DNA from: Frigoriflavimonas asaccharolytica
GTDB lineage: Bacteria > Bacteroidota > Bacteroidia > Flavobacteriales > Weeksellaceae
Assembly: GCF_013294015.1 (NCBI RefSeq)
Contig: NZ_JABSNO010000004.1
Location: 2,394-47,370, forward strand
Direction of reading: 5' to 3'
Length of the DNA: 44,977 nt
Both the position numbers and the translations under genes were made by a program. Under the pieces are notes generated by a model, which did not search any database, had not been told where the DNA came from, and saw only the letters and a program-made list of their open reading frames with translations. Shown here piece after piece: positions 1-10,056 of the stretch; positions within the stretch are counted from its first letter, which is position 1; each line of letters starts with the position of its first letter.

Positions 1-345
1 TACTGCAAATTTGCCCACAGATTTCACGGATTTACACGGATAAATTTACTCTTCTAGTTTTTTTTCATAATCTGTGCAAATCTGTGAAATCCGTGGTAAT
101 AAAAAAACTAATACTGATTAACTTTATTACTGCAAATTTGCCCACAGATTTCACGGATTTACACGGATAAATTTACTCTTCTAGTTTTTTTTCATAATCT
201 GTGCAAATCTGTGAAATCCGTGGTGAAGAAAAAAACTAATACGGATTAGCTTTATTACTGCAAATTTGCCCACAGATTTCACGGATTTACACGGATAAAT
301 TTGCTCTTCTAGTTTTTATTTTTAAATCCGTTCGCATTTTTTTAC
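1..345. repeat. Tandem palindromic repeat, 127/128-bp period, about 2.5 copies
   Basis: Copies begin at 1, 128 and 256; the third diverges after about position 320. Each complete unit contains an imperfect inverted repeat: a left arm of three CAC(A/G)GATTT-like monomers and, about 50 bp later, the inverted arm ending in GTGAAATCCGTGG. Arm differences are mostly A/G transitions. The same monomer builds the array at the right end of the window (43644 onward), although the spacers differ. No ORF of note lies inside. The array starts at base 1, so its true left edge is not visible. Confidence 0.93.
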
Positions 346-401
346 AATTTAGTTTAAATACATCAAGCGGAGTTTGGTTTTTCATTCCCATTCTAAATCC
401 T

Positions 402-409
402 TAACTTTG
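402..409 (+). promoter_or_regulatory. Promoter -7 element of pruA
   Basis: TAACTTTG is a perfect match to the Bacteroidota -7 consensus TAnnTTTG, about 35 bases before the pruA start. A TTTG at 373-376 could be the -33 element, but the 25-bp spacer is a little longer than usual. It lies just downstream of the tandem repeat. Confidence 0.65.
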
Positions 410-444
410 TGAGATTCCAAATAATAATATAAAATAAATACAAT

Positions 445-2070
445 ATGTCTAAAGCAATTTCGCAAGTTCCTTACGCTGTGAACGAACCCGTAAGATTATA
501 CGAACCCGGATCTCCTGAAGTGAAAAACCTGATCTCTACCTACAAAAAGATGTGGAGCGAGAAATTGGAAATTCCAATGGTCATCAACGGAAAAGAAATT
601 ACCACAGAAAACAAAGAAAGACTTGTTTCGCCACAAGATCATCAACATGATTTTGGTTTCTACTACAAAGGAGATATGAAACATGTAGATGATGCCATCA
701 ATACTGCACTTGCTGCAAGAGCACAGTGGAACAACCTTGGTTGGGAACAGCGTGCTGCCATATTTTTGAAAGCTGCAGACCTTATCGCTGGTCCATACAG
801 AGATCGCTTGAACGCTGCAACCATGATTGGCCAAAGTAAAAATGTGCACCAAACGGAAATAGATGCTGCTTGTGAATTTATAGATTTCTTGAGATTCAAT
901 GTAGAATTTATGACGGAAATATATGCAGAACAACCCGTTTCTAGCGAAGGAATCTGGAACAGATCTGAATACCGACCTTTAGAAGGTTTTTGTTTTGCCG
1001 TTACACCATTCAACTTTACTGCAATTGCCGGAAATTTGCCAACTTGTATGGCAATGATGGGAAATGTAGTGGTATGGAAACCATCTGATAAACAAATATA
1101 CTCTGCACACGTTTTGATGGATTGTTTCCGCGAGGCTGGTTTGCCAGATGGTGTAATCAACATGATCTTCACAGATGGAAAAGAAACTGCAGACAAAGTA
1201 TTGGCGCATCCAGATTTCACGGCTTTGCATTTTACAGGATCAACTTCTGTATTCCAAAGTATGTGGAAGCAAATTGGAGACAACATTCACAAATATAAAA
1301 CCTACCCAAGAATAGTAGGAGAAACGGGTGGAAAAGATTTCGTGATGGTGCATCCTTCTGCAAATGCTGCTGGTGTAGCAACTGCTTTGGTGCGTGGTTC
1401 TTTTGAATACCAAGGTCAGAAATGTTCTGCTGCTTCTAGAGCTTATATTCCAAAATCTCTTTGGAATGAAGTGAAAGAAATAATGGCTGCACAATTGGCA
1501 ACCGTAAAAGTGGGATCGCCAGAAGATCCATCTAATTTTGTGAATGCTGTAATAGACCAAGTATCTTTTGATAGATGCAAAAAATACATTACTAATGCTC
1601 AAAATTCTAGTGAAGCTGAAGTAATTTTTGGTGGAAAATGTGACGATAGCAAAGGATTTTTTGTAGATCCTACTGTAATATTGACTACCAACCCAAAATA
1701 TGAATCTGTGTGTGAAGAAATCTTCGGACCGATACTTTCTATCTACGTTTACGAAGATGAAAACTGGGCAGAAACTTTAAAACTAGTAGACGAAACTTCG
1801 CCTTATTCTTTGACGGGTTCTATCTTTAGCCAAGACAGATATGCAATTGCTGAAGCTTACAAAGCTTTGGAAAACGCTGCAGGTAATTTCTACATCAATG
1901 ATAAACCAACTGGTGCTGTAGTTGGCCAACAACCTTTTGGTGGTGCAAGAGCATCTGGAACGAACGACAAAGCTGGTTCTAAAATGAATCTTTTGCGTTG
2001 GACTTCCGTAAGAAGCATCAAAGAAACTTTTGTAACTCCGAAAGATTATAAATATCCTTATTTGGGGTAA
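445..2070 (+). CDS. pruA: L-glutamate gamma-semialdehyde dehydrogenase (1-pyrroline-5-carboxylate dehydrogenase)
   Basis: Second step of proline degradation: NAD-dependent oxidation of glutamate semialdehyde to glutamate in the cytoplasm. The 541-residue protein is full length for the monofunctional PruA type, with no fused proline dehydrogenase domain. It is an aldehyde dehydrogenase fold throughout. The catalytic Cys is at about residue 327 in GQKCSAASR, the general-base Glu at about 293 in GETGGKD, and the cofactor-binding segment TPFNFTAIAGN precedes WKPSD. No putA/proline dehydrogenase gene is adjacent, so the pathway is split in this genome. A consensus -7 element at 402-409 and a terminator at 2096-2130 suggest a single-gene transcript. 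Confidence 0.96.
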   Translation: MSKAISQVPYAVNEPVRLYEPGSPEVKNLISTYKKMWSEKLEIPMVINGKEITTENKERLVSPQDHQHDFGFYYKGDMKHVDDAINTALAARAQWNNLGWEQRAAIFLKAADLIAGPYRDRLNAATMIGQSKNVHQTEIDAACEFIDFLRFNVEFMTEIYAEQPVSSEGIWNRSEYRPLEGFCFAVTPFNFTAIAGNLPTCMAMMGNVVVWKPSDKQIYSAHVLMDCFREAGLPDGVINMIFTDGKETADKVLAHPDFTALHFTGSTSVFQSMWKQIGDNIHKYKTYPRIVGETGGKDFVMVHPSANAAGVATALVRGSFEYQGQKCSAASRAYIPKSLWNEVKEIMAAQLATVKVGSPEDPSNFVNAVIDQVSFDRCKKYITNAQNSSEAEVIFGGKCDDSKGFFVDPTVILTTNPKYESVCEEIFGPILSIYVYEDENWAETLKLVDETSPYSLTGSIFSQDRYAIAEAYKALENAAGNFYINDKPTGAVVGQQPFGGARASGTNDKAGSKMNLLRWTSVRSIKETFVTPKDYKYPYLG

Positions 2071-2095
2071 ATTTTAGAGGCAATAGTCGAGAATT

Positions 2096-2135
2096 AAAAA
2101 ATCCGTTCCAAGTTTATTGGGACGGATTTTTTTTA
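2096..2135 (+). terminator. Rho-independent terminator of pruA
   Basis: Stem ATCCGTTCC/GGGACGGAT with one G-T pair and a 9-base loop, followed by a run of eight T. It sits 25 bases after the pruA stop. The A-run on the left arm could make it work on the other strand too. Confidence 0.85.
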
Positions 2136-2244
2136 TTAATTTAAAATTAAAAATAGAATTCTAAAGCATTTCAGCTTTTTCTTTAATTAAATAATTTTCT
2201 TTTGCGTTTAAAAATATGTTCCCAAAAATACAACAGTTAAACCT

Positions 2245-2838
2245 TTATTTCAGGTCATTTATTAAAAGACTAATCTTACTAAAATATTTACCATAAAAAT
2301 ATTTGAACCACAGAACTGCTGTAAGATATAGAGAACACAATCCGAATATGCAAAATGATATAAAAATAAACATAAATTCTGTTTGATTTAAAGTTGATTT
2401 AAAGCTGGAAAACTCAAAAATAATAATCATTTCAGTAATAAAAAAAGGAATAAAAGCGATGTAATAAGCATAATAATATTGTTCATTGAGTTTAAATTCG
2501 AACTTTAATTCCTTCAAATTATCTAAAATATTTAGATCTAAATTTGTGATCGAATTATAAAGTTTGAAAAACTTAATAAAATAGAACGCTGTTATCAAAA
2601 TCATAGAAAGTAATAACGTCATTACATAAATTTTTACATGCTCTGAAATAAGGTTTGTAGTTGCACAAAATGTAATCATTAAAAGAATTATAGCCATAGA
2701 AGAGTAAAATTCCATTCTCATATTTTTTCTAATTTTTTCCAGTGGCAAAATAATTTCCTTTTGTTTTTCCAAAGATATTACTGGTGTAGCTGTAGGATTT
2801 TCTTCATCCCAAACGTTTTTTAAATCTTGTATATCCAT
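2245..2838 (-). CDS. Membrane protein paired with ECF sigma factor (possible anti-sigma factor)
   Basis: 197 residues. The first 40 are soluble and acidic (MDIQDLKNVWDEENP), followed by about four hydrophobic helices near residues 45-65, 70-90, 120-145 and 152-178. It starts three bases after the stop of the sigma factor gene, so the two are almost certainly co-transcribed and translationally linked. A soluble N-terminus plus membrane helices encoded directly downstream of an ECF sigma factor is the usual arrangement of a membrane anti-sigma factor. However, no zinc-binding HxxxCxxC motif or recognisable anti-sigma domain is visible, so the role is inferred from position only. Confidence 0.72.
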   Translation of the reverse strand: MDIQDLKNVWDEENPTATPVISLEKQKEIILPLEKIRKNMRMEFYSSMAIILLMITFCATTNLISEHVKIYVMTLLLSMILITAFYFIKFFKLYNSITNLDLNILDNLKELKFEFKLNEQYYYAYYIAFIPFFITEMIIIFEFSSFKSTLNQTEFMFIFISFCIFGLCSLYLTAVLWFKYFYGKYFSKISLLINDLK

Positions 2839-2841
2839 TTT

Positions 2842-3345
2842 TTATTTATTTAAAAGTTCTTTTAATTTTAATTTTGCTCGGTTTAGTTTTACCCGAACAT
2901 TTCCTTCTGTAATTCCCATTTCTATTGCAATTTCTTTTCCGCTGAAATTTTCTAAATAATAGAATATTAATGCTTTATCAATATTATTGAGTTGGTTAAT
3001 GGCCGAATACATACTCTTTAATCTTTCTTCAGTTTCTGATGAGGTTTCATTATCTAAAATTTTGAAATTTTCAATTTGATCTGAGTTGACTGTCAGTTTT
3101 CTTTTTTCTTTCTTTAAAAAAATGATCGCCGTATTTAATGCTATTCTATACAACCAAGTAGAAAATTGGCTATCGCCACGGAATTTGGGATAAGCTTTCC
3201 AAGCTTGATAGGTAATTTCTTGAAATAAATCTTTTTGATCTTCCGCATTATCCATATACATCTTAGAAATTTTGAATAAAATTCCTTTATGCTTTTCTAT
3301 TTCAGCTATAAATTGTTGTTCTGCAAAAATGTTTTTCACTTCCAT
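2842..3345 (-). CDS. RNA polymerase sigma-70 family, ECF-type sigma factor
   Basis: 167 residues, typical of an extracytoplasmic-function sigma factor with only regions 2 and 4. Region 2 spans about residues 15-85 and includes DLFQEITYQAWKAYPKF and the aromatic-rich FSTWLYRIALNTA promoter-melting segment. Region 4 spans about 105-165 with the helix-turn-helix SGKEIAIEMGITEGNVRVKL. It should direct RNA polymerase to a small regulon. The next gene downstream is a membrane protein likely to control it. The start is the first ATG after an AT-rich 167-bp divergent spacer. The regulon cannot be told from the window. Confidence 0.92.
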   Translation of the reverse strand: MEVKNIFAEQQFIAEIEKHKGILFKISKMYMDNAEDQKDLFQEITYQAWKAYPKFRGDSQFSTWLYRIALNTAIIFLKKEKRKLTVNSDQIENFKILDNETSSETEERLKSMYSAINQLNNIDKALIFYYLENFSGKEIAIEMGITEGNVRVKLNRAKLKLKELLNK

Positions 3346-3354
3346 ATGAAGTTA

Positions 3355-3379
3355 GTATAGGAATTAAAAAAAAGTTACA
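3355..3379 (-). promoter_or_regulatory. Possible ECF-type promoter upstream of the sigma factor
   Basis: On the minus strand, TGTAAC (plus 3374-3379) is followed 13 bases later by CTATAC (plus 3355-3360), about ten bases before the sigma gene start. TGTAAC-like -35 boxes are common for autoregulated ECF genes, but the spacing is short and no -10 consensus is certain. Tentative. Confidence 0.3.
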
Positions 3380-3480
3380 GAATTAAGAATATTTACGTGG
3401 TTTAGTAAGAAAAAATTAGTGCGGAATGATAAAATAACAAAAATTAATATTAAAAGAAAAAGATGGTAGAAATAATTTAA

Positions 3481-3488
3481 TAACTTTA
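3481..3488 (+). promoter_or_regulatory. Possible -7 element for the lipoprotein gene
   Basis: TAACTTTA differs from TAnnTTTG only at the last base and lies 25 bases before the ATG at 3513. No convincing TTG -33 box is visible upstream. Confidence 0.45.
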
Positions 3489-3512
3489 CTTCTAATAAAA
3501 AAACATATTACG

Positions 3513-4133
3513 ATGAAAAAATTATTACTATTATCTTGTTCTCTTCTATTTTTAGCAAATTGTGGTAAAAAAGAAGATAAAGTTGAGGAAGATTCCACTT
3601 CTATTTCTGATGTTTTCAATGGAGCTAAAAACCTGAATAATCTCTCCAATTCTTTGGAAGACATTCAGAAAGAAACAGAGGAATTGAAAAAACTAGCTCC
3701 AATATCTAATGATGCGTTGAAAGCGGTGATGCCAGAAACAGTAATGGGAATGAAGAGAACTTCTATTTCTGTTGGAGATAATTCTATGATCCAAATGTCT
3801 TCCGCTGAAGCAGAATATACAGGAGAAGAAAACAAAAAAGTAAAAATAACCGTGATGGATGGAGCTGGAGAAACAGGAAGTGCGATGATATCTATGATGA
3901 AAATGGGACTTGCAACTAATTCTGAAAAAACTACTGATACTAGTTTTGAAAAAATGGGTGAATTTAATGGTGTAAAAGCAAGTATAAAAGAAAGAAATAA
4001 AGACACGTTTGTAGATTCTGAAATTCAATATATATTGAAAAGTAGATTTCTCGTTACAATTGAAGGTAATGGCTACACCACAGACGAACTTAAGGTTGTG
4101 ATGGATACCATAAATTCATCCGATTTAAAATAA
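3513..4133 (+). CDS. Uncharacterised lipoprotein
   Basis: 206 residues. A type II signal peptide MKKLLLLSCSLLFLANC ends in a lipobox (LANC) with the lipidated Cys at residue 17, followed by charged GKKEDK. The rest is soluble: a helical segment around residues 30-70, then a beta-rich part with many Met and Gly residues (DGAGETGSAMISMMKMG). Function is not recognised. It is divergent from the ECF sigma operon and is followed by its own terminator, so it looks monocistronic. Position beside the sigma factor might mean it is a target of that regulator, but no matching promoter was seen. Confidence 0.8.
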   Translation: MKKLLLLSCSLLFLANCGKKEDKVEEDSTSISDVFNGAKNLNNLSNSLEDIQKETEELKKLAPISNDALKAVMPETVMGMKRTSISVGDNSMIQMSSAEAEYTGEENKKVKITVMDGAGETGSAMISMMKMGLATNSEKTTDTSFEKMGEFNGVKASIKERNKDTFVDSEIQYILKSRFLVTIEGNGYTTDELKVVMDTINSSDLK

Positions 4134-4156
4134 AACACAATTATTATTTTATACAA

Positions 4157-4190
4157 AAGCCACAAAATTCTGTTTTGTGGCTTCTTTTTT
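4157..4190 (+). terminator. Rho-independent terminator of the lipoprotein gene
   Basis: Perfect 11-bp stem AAGCCACAAAA/TTTTGTGGCTT with a 5-base loop, followed by C and a T-run; begins 23 bases after the stop codon. Confidence 0.92.
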
Positions 4191-4227
4191 GGATTTTTTA
4201 TATTTGAAAATAGCTTTTTACTTCACA

Positions 4228-4252
4228 TAAAAAAACGGGCAATTAGCCCGTT
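4228..4252 (-). terminator. Rho-independent terminator of katG
   Basis: Stem AACGGGC/GCCCGTT with the 5-base loop AATTA. On the minus strand it is followed by a T-run (plus A-run at 4228-4235) and starts 19 bases after the katG stop. T-rich sequence on the plus side as well makes it possibly bidirectional between the convergent genes. Confidence 0.88.
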
Positions 4253-4271
4253 CAATTATTTTTTTTTTTGA

Positions 4272-6704
<2,433 letters not shown>

Positions 6705-6790
6705 TCAACTCAAGAAAAATTTAAAACCGAACATTTTTCAGGGGGATTTGCTTTTTGCAACTTTAAAAAAATTAGGAAAATATCGAAAAT

Positions 6791-6865
6791 CTGCGCCCCA
6801 GCTTGAATGAAGCTCTCCGCCTCGGCGGAAGCGGGAATGGAAGATGGATCATGGCGCCCAAATAA
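6791..6865 (+). repeat. Dispersed repeat element, copy A
   Basis: About 75 bp with conserved ends: CTGCGCCCCAGCTTGAATGA at the left and GGCGCCCAAATAA at the right. Between them is a perfect hairpin TCCGCC-TC-GGCGGA and the segment GGGAATGGAAGATGGAT. The same end structure occurs at 11935-12112 (copy B) and inverted at 43498-43582 (copy C). It lies in the 354-bp spacer between katG and the receptor gene, is unusually GC-rich for this window, and encodes nothing evident. Confidence 0.72.
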
Positions 6866-6908
6866 TATTAATACCATTTCTCCCGATGATTATCAGGACA
6901 AAAAATAA

Positions 6909-9293
6909 CTAGAATTCGAAAATAAATCCGAAGTATGGAAGTGTGGTTAATTTATCTTGTTCCCCTGTAATCAAAGAATAAACTTGTTGATTTTGTGGAG
7001 CAGTCGGATTGATAATTACGCCATTTCCATTGGTATCTCTATCCAAATTCACGACGGGCAAATTGCTGGGATTGTTGGCGCCATAAATATTGATGACATC
7101 TATATATGTAGTGAATTGCCATTTGCTAAAAATCCATTTTTTCTCTACACGAACATCCAGTTGTTGCACTAAATTTCCACGTTGTTGGTTGAGTTGCGTG
7201 AAATCTTGCACCGGTCCGTTGGAAATATTCCAAATATTGACCAATTGACTTCTATCTAAATTGTAAGGCGTTTCTGGAAGACCAGATTGCAGGCGAAATT
7301 TTGCGCCAATGTTCCAGTTTTTGCCAAAATATTTCCCTGCGGTGATGCTCAAAATATGGCGAGAATCCCAACTAGAAGGAATTAAATCTCCAGAAGCATT
7401 GCTAAATTGCGACTTCCCGAAAGTATAGGCTGCAATTCCATAGAAATTGTTGAGCGTTCTTTTTTGCACCAATAATTCAAACCCATACGTTTCTCCAAAA
7501 CCTCTAGAATCTACAGGTTCTATCCCAACAACACCAAAATCTGCTCCGATATTTGCTAGGGAAATTTGATTTCTCAAAGAGAAAGGATAGTTTTTGTATT
7601 TTTTGTAATAGGTTTCTGCGGTGATTCGCAAATTATCTTTTCCATTATATTCAAAACCTGCTACTGCTTGAGAATTTTTGATGTATTTGAGAAATTGTTT
7701 GTTGATAAGCACATTTTCAGATTGAAATCCTAATGCAGTATAAGCAGGAAGTTGATAGTAAATTCCTGTATTGAAATTGAATGCAAAACGCTCTGCAAAC
7801 TTGTATTGTAGGGCAATTCTTGGGGAGAATTGCTCCAAAGGATTATTCGTCAGTTCGGAATACGAACTTCCATCTGCACGAAAACCTCCGCTTACATTCA
7901 CTTTTCCGTTGGCAAAAGATCTAGAACCTTGCAGATAGAATCCGTATTGCGAAAGGGAAATATCTGATTGATAATTATCCAATTGGAAAGCATTTTGAGA
8001 AACACTTTTCAGGAATGAACGGTTGTTGTATTTGCTAAAATTATAATTAGTTCCAGCACTCATCTTAATATTTGCAAATGTGAAATTTCTATCAACACGG
8101 ATTTTATTTTCCATTTCTTGAGATTGATAATCAGAAAGTAAATTTTCTGGAGTTTCTATATTTCGGAAATATTTTGTGGCTTTATTATCCAGCATATTTC
8201 TACTCATGGTGAAAAGCCAGTTTCCATTTTCTACCAAATGGCGATAACCTGCACCAACGGTATAATTCCATTGTGGCGCGATAGGCAAACGATCTAAAAT
8301 TGTAAGATTTGATAGCGTAGGATCTGCATCTAGATTAAATTTAAATTGATCAATTGCGCCTAAACCTATGAAATACAACTCATCTCCAGATTTAAATTTT
8401 TTGGAAACTTTGAATTGAGAATCGTAATAACTGGGCAAAAATGGCAAACCGATAGCTTTAAATAAAATTTGCAAATTGGATTTGCGAACAGAGAACAATC
8501 CGCTCCAAGATTGGTCTTTAGAAAGTGGACCATCTGCCATCAATTGCAAATCGTCTAAACCAACTACGGCTTTATAGCCAATTTTATCTTTACGTGCTTG
8601 CTTTAAATTAAATTCAAAAAGAGAAGAGATAACGCCGTTTCTACTCGCAGGAAAGGCACCAGAATAGAAATCTACATCCTTCAAAAAATCTACAGTGATG
8701 ATTCCTCTTGGACCACCAGTTGCGCCTTGCGTTTGAAAGTGATTGATAATCGGAACTTCGATACCATCGATGTAAAATTTATTTTCCGAAGATGCGCCAC
8801 CTCTTATAAAAAGATCATTTCGAAAAGTAGAAGTAGAACCAACACCAGGAAAACTTAATATTGCTTTGGAAACATCGCGATTTGCACCGGCGTTTTTTTG
8901 AATTTCTTCACTCGTTATATTTCGTAGAGAAACAGGACTTTCTGCCGTAGTTTTGTAGGCTTTTCTAGTAATAAGAACGGTTTCTATATCGGCCGCTTTT
9001 TGGGAAAGACCGATGGAAAATGTAAGATTTTGGTTGGGAACGATGGTAATATCATTCAATGAATTACTCTCAAAACCAGCTGCAGAAATTTCAAAAGTAT
9101 AATTTCCAGAAGGTAAATCGTTGATTACAACATTTCCTTCGCCAGAAAATTGAGTTTCTGTTCCAGAAATTTTGACGGTAGCAGGAATTGGTTTTTTAGA
9201 AAAATCGTTGTAGACGTTGATGTTGATGCTACCAACTTGCGAGAAAGCAAGATTGAACAGGAAAATAAAAAAGAGGGAAAATTTAAAATTCAT
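6909..9293 (-). CDS. TonB-dependent outer-membrane receptor
   Basis: 794 residues. It has a signal peptide (first 18 residues, ending LAFSQ), then a carboxypeptidase-regulatory-like beta domain at about 20-105, as in many Bacteroidota receptors. A plug domain follows at about 115-225 (ITSEEIQKNAGANRDVSKAI, FIRGGASSENKFYIDG), then a beta-barrel with the C-terminal aromatic end YFGFIFEF. It should import a large or scarce ligand using TonB energy. No SusD-like partner, haem, siderophore or vitamin gene is adjacent, so the substrate is unknown. At under 800 residues it is smaller than SusC-type proteins and closer to stand-alone receptors. Confidence 0.92.
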   Translation of the reverse strand: MNFKFSLFFIFLFNLAFSQVGSININVYNDFSKKPIPATVKISGTETQFSGEGNVVINDLPSGNYTFEISAAGFESNSLNDITIVPNQNLTFSIGLSQKAADIETVLITRKAYKTTAESPVSLRNITSEEIQKNAGANRDVSKAILSFPGVGSTSTFRNDLFIRGGASSENKFYIDGIEVPIINHFQTQGATGGPRGIITVDFLKDVDFYSGAFPASRNGVISSLFEFNLKQARKDKIGYKAVVGLDDLQLMADGPLSKDQSWSGLFSVRKSNLQILFKAIGLPFLPSYYDSQFKVSKKFKSGDELYFIGLGAIDQFKFNLDADPTLSNLTILDRLPIAPQWNYTVGAGYRHLVENGNWLFTMSRNMLDNKATKYFRNIETPENLLSDYQSQEMENKIRVDRNFTFANIKMSAGTNYNFSKYNNRSFLKSVSQNAFQLDNYQSDISLSQYGFYLQGSRSFANGKVNVSGGFRADGSSYSELTNNPLEQFSPRIALQYKFAERFAFNFNTGIYYQLPAYTALGFQSENVLINKQFLKYIKNSQAVAGFEYNGKDNLRITAETYYKKYKNYPFSLRNQISLANIGADFGVVGIEPVDSRGFGETYGFELLVQKRTLNNFYGIAAYTFGKSQFSNASGDLIPSSWDSRHILSITAGKYFGKNWNIGAKFRLQSGLPETPYNLDRSQLVNIWNISNGPVQDFTQLNQQRGNLVQQLDVRVEKKWIFSKWQFTTYIDVINIYGANNPSNLPVVNLDRDTNGNGVIINPTAPQNQQVYSLITGEQDKLTTLPYFGFIFEF

Positions 9294-9310
9294 ATTAGAA
9301 AGATATCTTA

Positions 9311-9318
9311 CAAAAATA
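9311..9318 (-). promoter_or_regulatory. Possible -7 element of the TonB-dependent receptor
   Basis: TATTTTTG on the minus strand, an exact TAnnTTTG match, 18 bases before the receptor ATG. No TTG is seen at the -33 distance. Confidence 0.45.
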
Positions 9319-9350
9319 GACTTTTTAGAATGAAAAACCAGTGAGAATAA

Positions 9351-9656
9351 TCATTCTATTTCATCAAAATATTTTAGATTTTCTGCGGGGTTTTGGAAGT
9401 TTTGAAGGATTTTTATGATAAATAAAACTTCATTTTCAACTTTATAAATTAAAGTGTTATGTTTTGTAATTAAGATTTTTCGGTATTTTGTATCTTCAAA
9501 TTTTTGAAAAATTACATTCTCCTCTAATATTAATTCAACGATATGGTAAAATTTATCTATAAAGTTTTCAAAAATTTCTACATTCCACTTCTGCAAAAGA
9601 TAGTATTCTATTTCTTTTAAATCCTCCAGAGATTGATCAGTGTACTGAACTCTCAT
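9351..9656 (-). CDS. ParE/RelE-superfamily toxin of a type II toxin-antitoxin pair
   Basis: 101 residues with the family outline: an N-terminal helical hairpin (QSLEDLKEIEYYLLQKW), then the core beta-sheet KYRKILITKHNTLIYKV-ENEVLFIIKIL and a short tail rich in NPxE. The conserved Arg in YRKI and the Tyr in LIYKV fit the fold. Its start overlaps the end of the upstream gene by 20 bases, typical of toxin-antitoxin operons. Whether it acts on gyrase (ParE-like) or on mRNA (RelE-like) cannot be decided, because strong RelE catalytic signatures are absent. Confidence 0.82.
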   Translation of the reverse strand: MRVQYTDQSLEDLKEIEYYLLQKWNVEIFENFIDKFYHIVELILEENVIFQKFEDTKYRKILITKHNTLIYKVENEVLFIIKILQNFQNPAENLKYFDEIE

Positions 9657-9981
9657 TTTTAGCTTTTTGGATTCGTTCCTTTACTTTTGCCATTACTTCA
9701 TAAAAGTCATGAACTCTTCCATGTTTTATATCCTCTTCAGAGCGTTTCAAAGATTCCAAAATTTCTTCTTTGGTTTCGTTGCGCCACTCTTTTATTTCTA
9801 CATTTTTTGCGATAATCAAAAGTTCTTCTGGCGTAAATCTTTTCTCTTTCATTTTTTTGAAAAAAGTAGGTTTTTTAATACCAGATTTTTCAATAATGTA
9901 AGACATTTTCAAAGGTGAGTCTTTCAAAATCTGATCGATATTATTTTGAATTTCTATGTATTTTTCGATTTCTGCTATCAT
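9637..9981 (-). CDS. Antitoxin / HTH regulator of the ParE/RelE pair
   Basis: 114 residues. The N-terminal half contains a helix-turn-helix-like stretch (LKMSYIIEKSGIKKPTFFKKMKEKRFTPEELLIIAK, about residues 23-58). The C-terminal half is highly charged and helical, as expected of a toxin-wrapping region. It is encoded first in the operon and overlaps the toxin gene by 20 bases. Three palindromic sites around the promoter (10000-10053) suggest that the antitoxin, alone or with toxin, represses its own operon. An HTH antitoxin of this length preceding a RelE-like toxin is seen in Bacteroidota, but the family was not identified by name. Confidence 0.75.
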   Translation of the reverse strand: MIAEIEKYIEIQNNIDQILKDSPLKMSYIIEKSGIKKPTFFKKMKEKRFTPEELLIIAKNVEIKEWRNETKEEILESLKRSEEDIKHGRVHDFYEVMAKVKERIQKAKNESSVH

Positions 9982-9999
9982 TACTGTATATTATTTACT

Positions 10000-10053
10000 A
10001 TCATTATTTGATACAAATATAATCAAAAATTGATACTTTAATCAAAAATTGAT
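10000..10053 (-). promoter_or_regulatory. Promoter and operator region of the toxin-antitoxin operon
   Basis: On the minus strand the -33 TTG (10043-10045) and -7 TATATTTG (10014-10021) are 21 bases apart. Two identical palindromes ATCAAAAATTGAT lie at 10022-10034 (inside the spacer) and 10041-10053 (over the -33 box). A third, imperfect site ATCATTATTTGAT lies at 10000-10012, near the expected transcription start. This is a classic layout for autorepression by the antitoxin. Confidence 0.8.
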
Positions 10054-10056
10054 CAC

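Noticed and set aside
1240-1602. Minus-strand ORFs within pruA
   Set aside because: They are antisense frames of a strongly conserved gene, with no start context or domain.
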